This document shows positions 1 to 7,773 of a stretch of 36,353 nucleotides of DNA, in pieces (positions within the stretch are counted from its first letter, which is position 1; each line of letters starts with the position of its first letter). Both the position numbers and the translations under genes were made by a program. The stretch is from Heyndrickxia acidiproducens DSM 23148 (lineage in GTDB: Bacteria > Bacillota > Bacilli > Bacillales > Bacillaceae_C): the NCBI RefSeq assembly GCF_000374345.1, contig NZ_KB894013.1:1-36353 (forward strand), in the 5' to 3' direction. The notes beneath the pieces were generated by a model. That model ran no database searches and was not told the DNA's origin. It saw only the letters and a program-made list of their open reading frames with translations.

Positions 1-284
1 TGCCTTATGACTAGACCGAACGAAGGAATGTAGGCACACAGATGCCCAGAGACATGGGAGGGTACGTCATCATAAGTTACGCAGAGATCCATTGTGCATC
101 GTATAATTTCCTATCACTACTTTCCACCATTATCCAGTAGTGACCGCGTAGCGTACCCATATGTTGGAATAGTTTCACATAATATAAAAATTTTGTTAGG
201 AAACGTGTTGAAAAATATTTTTTTGACACCCCACCAACGGCCTAAACCGTTGATAAATCAATATTTATAGAGGGAGGTGAAAAA
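1..284. other. Upstream region of the sugar operon
   Basis: Bases 1-180 show no gene I recognise on either strand. A short open stretch on the minus strand has no known motif. Nearer the operon there is an inverted repeat CAACGG-cctaaa-CCGTTG at 235-252, a second AT-rich one at 254-269 (ATAAAT/ATTTAT), and a TTGACA hexamer at 223-228 with no good -10 at the usual distance. The repeats are plausible operator or antiterminator-type sites for the PRD regulator that starts at 285, but this is inference from position only. No convincing cre site or sigma-54 promoter was seen. Confidence 0.3.
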
Positions 285-2309
285 ATGTTGTTCAAGGAGA
301 GAGAGTTCATTGAATATTTACTGTTGGAAAAAGAAGTAGGTAGAATTTCAGATGTTTGCAGCAATTTGTCATTAAGTTTAAAAGAAGTGGAAGAATTGGT
401 TCAATCAGTCAATAATCTTCTTCCCCATGAATCTATTATTTTAGTTGGTGATCGGATCCAAGTTTCAGAGAAATGTGCTGATGAATTGTATGCAATATTA
501 ATAGGAAATCAACAATTTTTCAATGATTATGATCATAATATTGAACTTAGGCAAAATATGGTTGAAATTTATCTAATGGTTCATAAGAGCCAGGAATCGT
601 TACAAACACTTTCCGACAAATTTTATGTGAGCAGAAATACAATGTTTGCCGATTTGAAACAAATAAAGGGAGAATTAAAGAAATTACAATTGGTTGTTGA
701 ATATTCCCGCAAAACAGGATATCTGGTTAAAGGTCCGGAATATTTACTCAGGAATAGAATTGTTGGAACCACGAGGAATTTATTAAAAACATTTTATGGT
801 AAATCTCAACTAAAAAAGTTTACCAATACTAGCGATCAAGAACTAAAGTCATTAAGAAATATGTTAACTTTGATTGAAGAAAAGACACAAATTCGATTAA
901 CAGATGAACAAATTGAGGATTTGCCATATATTCTTGCTGTTCTTATGAAACGTATTCGCAACTATACAGATCCTTGGAAGTTTTCAATAGAAAATTACGA
1001 CATTAAAAACACTGTTGAATATTCATTAATCAAGGAACAGTTAAACCAATTTCCATTTTTAAAAGAGAATGACATTCTCTATCTGTCTTTACAAATTCTA
1101 TCTTCTAATAGAATTGAATCGGTACTGGATTTTTCAAATAGTGAAGAAATTAAATTAGCTGTGGATCAGTTTGTTGAAATTTTAAAATACAAACTGGCAG
1201 TAGAATTTGTTAAGGAATCAGAATTTAAAAAGCGGTTGTTATTGCATATTCAGCCGGCGATATTCAGAAATATTTTGGGATTACGTGTTAATAATCCATT
1301 GACTCATCGATTTATGAGTGAACATTGCCATACTTTTAATATTGTAAAGGATGCAGTTGCTCCTTTTTCACAAATAATCGGCAACGAACTTTCTGATGAA
1401 GAAATAGTTTACCTATCCATGATTGTCTTGGGGTGGATTTATCACTCTGAAGAGAGTAAAACTACTGATTTTAAAGGAGTTGTTCTTTGCCCAAACGGGA
1501 CGTCGATTTCACAATTGCTCTTAGAAAATCTTAAAGATATGTTTCCCCAAATTGATTTTGTTGGTGCCTATTCTTTCAGGCAGTTTGAGCAAATGAATCT
1601 CAACCTTGACTTTATTTTCACGACGCGGCCTATAAAAAGCAAAGTAACAACAATCATAGTACCTCCGTTTCTCGAACCAGAAAGCAGAAAACAACTTCGA
1701 TCAATTGTTTTTAAGTTATTGAAAAATGATCCGGAAAAACAGGCAAAAACGATTGTTGGTGCAATTAAACATTTTATTCCTGAACACAGTGTAAATACAG
1801 TTGAGAAAGTACTAAAAGATTACTTTGATAATGATAATAAAAAGAAAAGTAACAATCAAAGCCGGACCATAATGAAATTGAGTGAAGACAATATCTCAAT
1901 TATTTATAATAACACATCATGGTCCAATTGTCTTGATGTAACATTTAAACCAATGCTTGACCGAGGTTCAATTTCGGTTGACTATGTAGAGAAGTGTAGA
2001 ACCGTATTCTATCAAAATTATGATCATATGCTTATTGGGCCAAATGTTTATTTGCCCCACGCCGAACCAAATAATTATTCATTGTATTCTGATATTCAAT
2101 TTACAATTTTTAAACAAGCTGTATTCAATCCAAATGGAATACCTTTTCATATTATGATAGGTCTATTACCTTCACAAACAAAAGAGCATGTACCGATTTT
2201 ATTTAAACTTAATGATATCTTTCTAAAAAAAGATATGGCTCACAAAATTATTCAAGCGGATACAAAGGAGGATGTTCTAAGGGTAATTGAAGGCGGTGGT
2301 TATGTTTAA
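285..2309 (+). CDS. PRD-domain PTS-linked transcriptional regulator (MtlR/LicR-like) with EIIB and EIIA domains
   Basis: This is a 674-residue activator of the BglG/MtlR/LicR type. The N-terminal HTH part (about 1-150) is followed by two PTS regulation domains (about 185-385), a galactitol-type EIIB-like domain around residue 400 (VVLCPNGTS, Cys402) and a C-terminal EIIA type-2 domain (about 530-674) with the phospho-His region YLPHAEP (His592). In such proteins phosphorylation by HPr and the cognate EII tunes DNA binding. PRD1 lacks an obvious conserved His; PRD2 has HIQPAIFR (His321). So regulation may rest on His321, Cys402 and His592. The ATG has a strong AGGGAGGTG site at 271-279. It is the first gene of an AT-rich PTS operon and almost certainly controls it. 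The family is confident; the sugar sensed is unknown. Confidence 0.9.
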   Translation: MLFKEREFIEYLLLEKEVGRISDVCSNLSLSLKEVEELVQSVNNLLPHESIILVGDRIQVSEKCADELYAILIGNQQFFNDYDHNIELRQNMVEIYLMVHKSQESLQTLSDKFYVSRNTMFADLKQIKGELKKLQLVVEYSRKTGYLVKGPEYLLRNRIVGTTRNLLKTFYGKSQLKKFTNTSDQELKSLRNMLTLIEEKTQIRLTDEQIEDLPYILAVLMKRIRNYTDPWKFSIENYDIKNTVEYSLIKEQLNQFPFLKENDILYLSLQILSSNRIESVLDFSNSEEIKLAVDQFVEILKYKLAVEFVKESEFKKRLLLHIQPAIFRNILGLRVNNPLTHRFMSEHCHTFNIVKDAVAPFSQIIGNELSDEEIVYLSMIVLGWIYHSEESKTTDFKGVVLCPNGTSISQLLLENLKDMFPQIDFVGAYSFRQFEQMNLNLDFIFTTRPIKSKVTTIIVPPFLEPESRKQLRSIVFKLLKNDPEKQAKTIVGAIKHFIPEHSVNTVEKVLKDYFDNDNKKKSNNQSRTIMKLSEDNISIIYNNTSWSNCLDVTFKPMLDRGSISVDYVEKCRTVFYQNYDHMLIGPNVYLPHAEPNNYSLYSDIQFTIFKQAVFNPNGIPFHIMIGLLPSQTKEHVPILFKLNDIFLKKDMAHKIIQADTKEDVLRVIEGGGYV

Positions 2310-2347
2310 CAAGAATAAGAAATACTTTTTTAGAAAGAGGTGTTTAT

Positions 2348-2809
2348 ATGTTTTTCGATGAGCATATCGGATTGTTTCATGTTGATGCAAAAAATCAAGA
2401 AGAAGTTTTAACATTGATGGCTAACGAATTATATAAAAAAGGAATTGTAAAAATAGAATATTTGCCAAAACTGTTAGATCGCGAAAAGTATTTTCCTACT
2501 GGAATTATGGTGAAAAATACTGGGTTTGCGATACCGCATACCGATTCAGTCTTCGTTAATCGATCACAAATAATGTTTGCTTCTCTTTTGAATCCCATAA
2601 ACTTTAAAAATATGGTGGATAAAAATAAAGAGGTTCCTGTTTCATTAATTTTCATGATCGCAATGAGTAAACCACATGAACAAGTAGAAACATTAAGTAA
2701 TTTAATTAATATGTTTCAAAATGAAAAAATGGTTGCTGAACTAAAAAATTGCAAATCCATTGGTGAACTTTCGTTAATTTTAAATGATGAGAATCTAGCC
2801 GAAATATAG
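2348..2809 (+). CDS. PTS EIIA component, fructose/galactitol family
   Basis: This is a 153-residue cytoplasmic phosphocarrier. EIIA accepts phosphate from HPr on a histidine and passes it to the EIIB cysteine. The motif TGFAIPHTDS places the active His at residue 64, as in GatA/FruA-type EIIA domains, and the length matches a free-standing EIIA. Its start has AGAAAGAGGTG upstream. It lies 38 bases after the regulator and 15 bases before EIIC, so these genes read as one transcript. The sequence places it in the galactitol-type group by neighbourhood, but that does not prove galactitol is the substrate. Confidence 0.88.
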   Translation: MFFDEHIGLFHVDAKNQEEVLTLMANELYKKGIVKIEYLPKLLDREKYFPTGIMVKNTGFAIPHTDSVFVNRSQIMFASLLNPINFKNMVDKNKEVPVSLIFMIAMSKPHEQVETLSNLINMFQNEKMVAELKNCKSIGELSLILNDENLAEI

Positions 2810-2824
2810 AAAGGAAGGCTTATT

Positions 2825-4171
2825 ATGGTCATACAAGCACTCCATTGGTTCATTAATTTAGGATCAAGTGTATTCATCCCAATTGTCATTTTTATTCTTG
2901 GTCTATTAATCGGAGTTAAGCCAATAAAGGCATTAATTTCTGGTATTACCATTGGAATAGGTTTTATAGGATTAAATCTTGTAGTTGGTTTGCTTCAATC
3001 TAGTTTAGGTGATGCAATCAATTTAATGGTCAGCAGGTTTGGATTGAAACTAAACATTATTGATCTTGGAAGCGGTCCAGGAGGTCCCTTAGCATTTTCA
3101 ACCACTTTAGGGGTAATCATCATTCCGGTTTCCTTTGCCATTAATCTATTGTTAGTTTCACTTGGCTGGGTAAAAACTTTAAATGTTGATGTTTGGAATT
3201 TATGGCAATCAGCTTTTATGGGCTTATTGGTTTATGGAATGACTGGGAGTTTTTGGATGGGCGTTGCTGCAATGGTGCCTACATTCTTGTTAGCTTTATT
3301 ACTAGCGGATATTATGCAACCGCTAACAAGTAAATTCTTTAACTTACCGGGAATTGCAATTACCCACTTAATGGCGCTATCGGGATTAATATTGGCAATC
3401 CCATTAAAATGGGTTTTTGATCGTATCCCGGGTCTCAATAAACTAGATGCCAGTCCGGAAAAAATACAAAAGAAATTTGGTTCGTTTGGTGATCCTATAC
3501 TGATTGGTTTAGTAATTGGTGTTATTATTGGAATTCTAGCTGGATTTAGTTTTGCCAAAGTAGCTCTTTTAGGAATGCAAATGGCAGCAATATTAAAGCT
3601 GTTGCCAAAAATGATATCCATGTTTATGGAAGGCTTAATGCCAATCTCAGAAGCAGCACAAAAGTTTGCTGATAAGCACCTTCACGGTCGAAAAGTCAAT
3701 ATTGGGATGGATGCTGCCCTAACAGTTGGTCATCCTGCAGTAATTTCCAGTTGCTTATTGTTGATTCCGGTCTCATTGTTCCTGGCTGTTATTCTGCCTG
3801 GCAATCAAGTATTGCCTTTTGGGGATTTACCACTTTATGTATTTGTATTTACTTTAATGGTTGCTGCATTCAGAGGGAATATCATCCATTCTGTTATTGG
3901 AGGAGCTATCTACACGGTAACGATGTTATACCTGTCTACTTGGTTAGCTCCTCTTGTAACAAAAGCCTTTCAAATTGGTAACTATGATGTTGGCCATAAA
4001 GGATTAGTTACTTTTGTATCAAGTGGCTTATGGCCAGCCGGCTTGTTTGTCGGTTCAATTAAGATATTAGGTTGGTTTGCGATAATTGCCTTGACAATTA
4101 TTATTTTAGGAAGCTTGTTCTATCTTAACAAAATTAAAAAATACAATTCAGGAGAAAGCGAGGTAAATTAA
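2825..4171 (+). CDS. PTS EIIC component, galactitol (GatC) family
   Basis: This 448-residue, very hydrophobic integral membrane protein is the sugar channel of the PTS. It begins with a membrane segment (FIPIVIFILGLLIGV) and carries a glycine-rich segment DLGSGPGGPLAFST at about residue 80, in the hydrophilic area that typically bears substrate contacts in the GatC family. Many further membrane spans follow, and the tail is lysine-rich and cytoplasmic. The ribosome site AAAGGAAGG lies just before the ATG. The EIIB gene starts one base after its stop codon, which is typical of tightly coupled PTS genes. GatC-family members also move D-arabitol, ribitol and other sugars, so the substrate must be judged from the downstream enzymes. 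Confidence 0.88.
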   Translation: MVIQALHWFINLGSSVFIPIVIFILGLLIGVKPIKALISGITIGIGFIGLNLVVGLLQSSLGDAINLMVSRFGLKLNIIDLGSGPGGPLAFSTTLGVIIIPVSFAINLLLVSLGWVKTLNVDVWNLWQSAFMGLLVYGMTGSFWMGVAAMVPTFLLALLLADIMQPLTSKFFNLPGIAITHLMALSGLILAIPLKWVFDRIPGLNKLDASPEKIQKKFGSFGDPILIGLVIGVIIGILAGFSFAKVALLGMQMAAILKLLPKMISMFMEGLMPISEAAQKFADKHLHGRKVNIGMDAALTVGHPAVISSCLLLIPVSLFLAVILPGNQVLPFGDLPLYVFVFTLMVAAFRGNIIHSVIGGAIYTVTMLYLSTWLAPLVTKAFQIGNYDVGHKGLVTFVSSGLWPAGLFVGSIKILGWFAIIALTIIILGSLFYLNKIKKYNSGESEVN

Positions 4172-4172
4172 A

Positions 4173-4463
4173 ATGAAAAAACTTTTAATCGTATGTGGTG
4201 CTGGGCATGCAACATCAACTGTCGCTCGAATGAAGGTGCAAGAATGGCTAAAAAATGAAAATATCGCAGATAAAGTTCAGGTATATCAATCAGCAGTTGG
4301 TGATGAAATTAAAAATATTTCTGAGGATAAATATGACGCTGTGATTAGTACCACAATTGTTCCGGATTATATTAAAGAAAAAGTCATTAATGGAGTTCCC
4401 TTAATGACAGGTATGGGGATCCAAAACATGTATGGTGAATTAAAAAAACGTCTTAATTTATAG
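4173..4463 (+). CDS. PTS EIIB component, galactitol (GatB) family
   Basis: This 96-residue cytoplasmic protein carries the classic P-loop-like cysteine motif at its N-terminus, LIVCGAGHATST, with the phospho-accepting Cys at residue 8. It takes phosphate from EIIA and phosphorylates the sugar as it passes EIIC. Length and motif match GatB/SgaB-type EIIB. Its start lies one base after the EIIC stop. With EIIA and EIIC it makes a complete permease, so the operon encodes all sugar-specific PTS parts; only HPr and EI must come from elsewhere. Confidence 0.88.
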   Translation: MKKLLIVCGAGHATSTVARMKVQEWLKNENIADKVQVYQSAVGDEIKNISEDKYDAVISTTIVPDYIKEKVINGVPLMTGMGIQNMYGELKKRLNL

Positions 4464-4482
4464 TTGCAAGGAAGTGAAAAAA

Positions 4483-5001
4483 ATGACCGTATATATTGAT
4501 AGTATTTCATTAAAAACAGTCTCAGATAGACCATCTTATCATGATATTACTAAAGAGGTTAATAAAATTGTTCAAGACAGCAAAATAAAAAATGGTTTAT
4601 GTGTTGTATCTTCACCACATACAACGTGTTCAGTTTATTTTGAAGAATATATGCATGATAAAAATTATTATGGCGATGAATATTTACAAGTAGATCTTAA
4701 TAATATTTTGGAAAAAATAATTCCCAGAGAAAGATCTGAAAATCAATATAACAGCCCGGGGCCAGAACATATAAAATATGGAATGGCAAAAGTTGACCCT
4801 GATTATCCAGCTGAAAAATGGACAATGTTAAATACTGATGCACATTTACGTTCTACATTACTAGGTTCAAGTGAAACTTTTATTTTAAAAAATGGCGAAT
4901 TATTAATTGGAAAAGTTGGTTATGTATATTTTGTAGATTTCGATCAGACTCGGGAGAGAAATAGAACCTGCAATGTACTGGTAATGGGAGAAATGGATTA
5001 A
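4483..5001 (+). CDS. YjbQ/UPF0047 family protein
   Basis: This is a 172-residue protein of the YjbQ (UPF0047) family. Motifs that fit are SSPHTTCSVY near the N-terminus, the central TDAHLRSTLLGSSETF and the C-terminal YFVDFDQTRERNR, which matches the family's DFDGPR region. E. coli YjbQ has weak thiamine-phosphate-synthase-like activity, but the family's real role is unsettled. Placement between PTS genes and sugar-phosphate isomerases suggests a role in sugar-phosphate handling here. I chose the ATG at 4483 over the in-frame GTG at 4474 because AAGGAAG at 4468-4474 is correctly spaced only for the ATG. The family is confident; the function is unknown. Confidence 0.8.
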   Translation: MTVYIDSISLKTVSDRPSYHDITKEVNKIVQDSKIKNGLCVVSSPHTTCSVYFEEYMHDKNYYGDEYLQVDLNNILEKIIPRERSENQYNSPGPEHIKYGMAKVDPDYPAEKWTMLNTDAHLRSTLLGSSETFILKNGELLIGKVGYVYFVDFDQTRERNRTCNVLVMGEMD

Positions 5002-5013
5002 GTTTAACATGTT

Positions 5014-5062
5014 TAGGCCATCTATTTTTCTCTTTAATTACATGGGATCAAAAGGTGGCCTA
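5014..5062. repeat. Inverted repeat in the gap before the SIS gene
   Basis: TAGGCCA at 5014-5020 and TGGCCTA at 5056-5062 are perfect inverted arms around a 35-base spacer, just upstream of the AAAGGAG ribosome site of the next gene. There is no T-run, so it is not a terminator. It could tune mRNA stability or expression between the PTS half and the enzyme half of the operon, but this is only inference. Confidence 0.3.
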
Positions 5063-5080
5063 TAAAGGAGATTTTTTGGA

Positions 5081-5686
5081 ATGTCAAAAAAATTGATAGA
5101 GAGCGTGTTTAATACTTGGAAGATAGAAGCGGAATCTCTACTATCGCTAAAAGATTGTATTAATCAAGACGCTTTGAAAGAAGTAATACAAGCTATCAAA
5201 AATTGTAAAGGAAACATTATTATAACTGGTTGCGGTACTTCAGGTGCGGCTGCTAAAAAAATTGTTCATACATTAAGCGTTATTAATATCTCATCATTTT
5301 ATCTTAACCCGTCTGATGCTGTTCATGGGTCTCTGGGTAATGTAAAGAAGGAAGATATTGTAATTTTAATTTCAAAAGGAGGGAATACTTCCGAGATAGT
5401 TACACTTATTCCAAATTTAAAAGAGAAAGGTGCCAAAATTATAGGAGTCACTGAAAATAAGGGCTCAATAATTGGGCAAAGGGCTGACATTTTATTAAAG
5501 ATAATAGTTGATCGCGAACCAGATCAATTTAATATGTTGGCAACAGCAAGCACGTTAGCCGTGATTGCAACTTTTGATGCAATTGCCATCACTTTAATAG
5601 AAGAATTGTCTTTTGACAAAGAAAAATTTTTAGAAAATCATCCAGCCGGTGCTGTTGGAGCAAGATTAAAGAAAGACAGTGAGTAA
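5081..5686 (+). CDS. SIS-domain sugar-phosphate isomerase (KpsF/GutQ/KdsD-like, no CBS domains)
   Basis: This 201-residue protein is a single SIS domain. The phosphosugar-binding segments IIITGCGTSGAAAKKI (about residue 48) and LISKGGNTSEIV (about 105) are clear. The end, ENHPAGAVGARL, is the typical linker of arabinose-5-phosphate isomerases (HPGGALGRRL in KdsD/GutQ), but the two CBS domains that follow in those proteins are absent. Family knowledge suggests aldose-ketose isomerisation such as D-arabinose 5-phosphate to D-ribulose 5-phosphate. Here it is likely catabolic, as the neighbours are a PTS and a pentose/hexulose-phosphate epimerase. AAAGGAG precedes the ATG. Fold confident, exact substrate inferred. 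Confidence 0.78.
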   Translation: MSKKLIESVFNTWKIEAESLLSLKDCINQDALKEVIQAIKNCKGNIIITGCGTSGAAAKKIVHTLSVINISSFYLNPSDAVHGSLGNVKKEDIVILISKGGNTSEIVTLIPNLKEKGAKIIGVTENKGSIIGQRADILLKIIVDREPDQFNMLATASTLAVIATFDAIAITLIEELSFDKEKFLENHPAGAVGARLKKDSE

Positions 5687-5687
5687 A

Positions 5688-6362
5688 ATGGAAAAAAATG
5701 TGATTATCTTACCATCACTTTATAATGCCGACTTTTTACGCCTTTCGGATTGCCTGACTCAGTTAGAAAATGCTGGAATTGAATATTTACATTTTGATGT
5801 TATGGACGGCAATTTTGTTCCTAATCTGGGGCTGAATCTTGAACTACTTAAACAATTAAATCAACAGACGCATTTTAAGATGGATTGTCATTTGATGGTG
5901 AAAAGGCCGGAAACTTTACTTAATCGTTTTATTACGGGTGGAGCAAATATGATTACAATTCATGCTGAATCAACTCCACAAACTTATAGGGTGATTCAGG
6001 AAATTAATGAACACCATATTCTATCTGGCATTGCAATTAATCCTGGCACTCCTGTATCAGCAATAAAAGAATTACTTCCTTTAGTTGATGTTGTTCTTGT
6101 GATGACAGTGAATCCTGGTGTTAACGGTCAAAAATTTATTCCTTCAGCGGTAAATAAGGTTTATGAATTATTTGCATATAAACAGAAACATAGTGATTGC
6201 CACTATCATATTGAGGTTGACGGTGGAATAAATGATCAAACTGCACCACTTTGTGCTAAAGCGGGGGCTAATATGTTTGTATCAGGATCATTCCTTTTTA
6301 GTGGAGATAGGATTGATAATCAATTGGAAATGTTAGTAGAAGCGATCAATAAAAAATCCTAA
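5688..6362 (+). CDS. Ribulose-phosphate / allulose-6-phosphate 3-epimerase family protein
   Basis: This is a TIM-barrel epimerase of 224 residues. Metal and catalytic motifs are all visible: LHFDVMDGNFVPN with His and Asp, MDCHLMV, VMTVNPGVNGQKFIP and EVDGGI. Rpe interconverts ribulose 5-phosphate and xylulose 5-phosphate; AlsE acts on D-allulose 6-phosphate. The MTVNPG segment looks somewhat AlsE-like, so both activities are possible. I prefer the ATG at 5688, one base after the SIS stop codon. A GTG at 5679 would overlap by 8 bases and add three residues. Together with the upstream isomerase it could convert an aldopentose phosphate to xylulose 5-phosphate. Confidence 0.82.
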   Translation: MEKNVIILPSLYNADFLRLSDCLTQLENAGIEYLHFDVMDGNFVPNLGLNLELLKQLNQQTHFKMDCHLMVKRPETLLNRFITGGANMITIHAESTPQTYRVIQEINEHHILSGIAINPGTPVSAIKELLPLVDVVLVMTVNPGVNGQKFIPSAVNKVYELFAYKQKHSDCHYHIEVDGGINDQTAPLCAKAGANMFVSGSFLFSGDRIDNQLEMLVEAINKKS

Positions 6363-6432
6363 AGTTATTAGATACCGGGGGATAACATTATTTCCTGGTA
6401 TTTTAATTTTGATAGTAAAGGAGGCAATAATA

Positions 6433-6993
6433 GTGAGCTTTAATAATGATTTAAATATAATAATTGAGGAAATTTCAAATGCCATAAAGAAAATTGATCA
6501 GAACCAAATCAGCATACTAGTTAATAAAATTAAAGAATCTAAACGAGTATTTGTTAGTGGTAAAGGAAGATCTGGCTTAATGATTGCCAGTTTTGCCAAT
6601 AGATTAATGCACCTGGGGTTTGATGTGCATATAGTCGGCGATTTAACCACCCCCCATACAGATCCACAAGATTTATTAATTCTTAGTTCTGGGTCAGGTG
6701 AAACTTCCAGTATTATTGAATTAGCCAAAATTGCGAATAAAAACAAAGTGTTTGTTGCTTTAATTACCACAAACAATAATTCAACCGTTGCAAAGCAGTC
6801 ACAAATTATTGTCAATTTGCCTGGTCCATCAAAAAAAACCGAAAGAAATAATTCAGTTTCAACAATCCAGCCAATGGGCTCGTTATTTGAACAACTAAGT
6901 TTACTTGTATATGATTCAATCATATTACAGTTAATGCGTGATCTAGGTGAAACCTCTGACACGATGTTATTACGTCATGCAAACTTGGAATAA
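6433..6993 (+). CDS. SIS-domain protein, 6-phospho-3-hexuloisomerase (HxlB) family
   Basis: This 186-residue SIS protein has HxlB-type motifs: RVFVSGKGRSGLMIASFANRLMHLG, the segment DLLILSSGSGETSS, and a central PMGSLFEQ with the usual glutamate. HxlB converts D-arabino-3-hexulose 6-phosphate to fructose 6-phosphate. I chose GTG at 6433 because AAAGGAGG at 6417-6424 is ideally spaced for it and the resulting length fits the family; an upstream TTG at 6409 would precede that site. The partner HxlA (hexulose-6-phosphate synthase) is not in the operon, so this copy probably acts on a sugar phosphate made from the imported sugar, not in formaldehyde fixation. Confidence 0.78.
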   Translation: MSFNNDLNIIIEEISNAIKKIDQNQISILVNKIKESKRVFVSGKGRSGLMIASFANRLMHLGFDVHIVGDLTTPHTDPQDLLILSSGSGETSSIIELAKIANKNKVFVALITTNNNSTVAKQSQIIVNLPGPSKKTERNNSVSTIQPMGSLFEQLSLLVYDSIILQLMRDLGETSDTMLLRHANLE

Positions 6994-7013
6994 AAAATTT
7001 AAAAACAAAATCT

Positions 7014-7121
7014 GAAATTTGTATTGAGATCGGTTTGCTGGTCAAACAAGAGGATGCTGAGATTCCGTTATTTGATACAACGGTGATCCATGCAGTAGAA
7101 GCTGTGAAGGATTCTTTATGA
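7014..7121 (+). pseudogene. 3' remnant of an aspartate/glutamate racemase family gene
   Basis: A reading frame ending in TGA at 7119-7121 encodes a stretch including IPLFDTTVIHAVEAVKDSL, which matches the C-terminal signature of Asp/Glu racemase family proteins (IPxFDTTxIHAxAAV). Only about 35 codons remain, with no start codon or ribosome site, and the frame follows directly after the HxlB gene. It is a leftover of a gene that stood here before the AT-rich sugar operon arrived or was rearranged. The match is from memory of the family motif, not from a search. Confidence 0.5.
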
Positions 7122-7124
7122 GGG

Positions 7125-7163
7125 AAGGGGGAGATCCTTAGAGAGATGGCCCCCCTTTTTTTT
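7125..7163 (+). terminator. Intrinsic terminator after the sugar operon
   Basis: AAGGGGG at 7125-7131 pairs with CCCCCCTT at 7150-7157, followed by an eight-T run (7156-7163). It lies just after the racemase remnant and ends plus-strand transcription before the convergent regulator gene. Confidence 0.75.
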
Positions 7164-7166
7164 AAT

Positions 7167-7703
7167 TCACTTCAAATTCATCGCCCACAAGGAAATGGAT
7201 ACTTCGTTTCCTGTATTCATGTAGCGGTGCGGCGTGGTGCTGGGGAAATAAATGCTGTCTCCTTCATGTAAATCGAATGCTTTGTCCCCTAAGAATACTT
7301 TTAAAGATCCTTGCAAAATATAGCCGCATTCTTCACCGGCATGGGAGATTAACTCCGGCTTGGTTTTATTGCCAGGCTGGATTTCTACTAAAATAAAATC
7401 AGCTGTCCCGGATTTATTCGGCGGAGTAAGATCATGGTACTTAACGTTCGCATCCGCCAGTTCTACAATTCTTCTCCGTTCTTTTCTGACAACAAAGCTT
7501 TCTTCACTCCGGCCCTCAAAAAAGAAGTTCAGTGGAATATTGAGGGACGAACAGATTTTCCAAAAGGTACTGACAGTGGGATCGACCCGCTGCCGTTCAA
7601 TCTGGGAAATCAAACTGGGGCTCAAACCTGTCCGCTGCGCCAGTTCCTGAAGGGTGAGCCCTTTTTCCTTCCTAACCTGCCGAATTTTTCCACCGTTGAA
7701 CAA
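7167..7703 (-). CDS. XRE-family regulator with C-terminal cupin domain
   Basis: This is a 178-residue DNA-binding regulator. The N-terminal HTH (KIRQVRKEKGLTLQELAQRTGLSPSLISQIERQ) is of the XRE/Cro type. The C-terminal cupin (about 100-178) includes ISHAGEECGYILQGSLKVFLG and DSIYFPSTTPHRYMN, and is a sensor for a small ligand in related proteins (e.g. PuuR-like). I chose TTG at 7703 because AAAGGAGG stands at the right distance in the minus-strand leader; an ATG at 7739 lies upstream of that site. It is the last gene of the peptide-transport operon, 70 bases after the ATPase, and may regulate that operon. Confidence 0.85.
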   Translation of the reverse strand: MFNGGKIRQVRKEKGLTLQELAQRTGLSPSLISQIERQRVDPTVSTFWKICSSLNIPLNFFFEGRSEESFVVRKERRRIVELADANVKYHDLTPPNKSGTADFILVEIQPGNKTKPELISHAGEECGYILQGSLKVFLGDKAFDLHEGDSIYFPSTTPHRYMNTGNEVSISLWAMNLK

Positions 7704-7773
7704 ATTATCCCCTCCTTTTAACCCGAAACTGTTAATCATTCTGCATCAAAAAGAAGGAAAACCATGCTTATGT

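Noticed and set aside
1..180. Truncated gene at the left edge
   Set aside because: Short frames on both strands exist but none shows a recognisable motif or a ribosome site.
6433..6993. Ribulose monophosphate formaldehyde fixation pathway
   Set aside because: HxlB-like protein is present but HxlA is missing, and the operon is headed by a sugar PTS; a formaldehyde role is not supported here.
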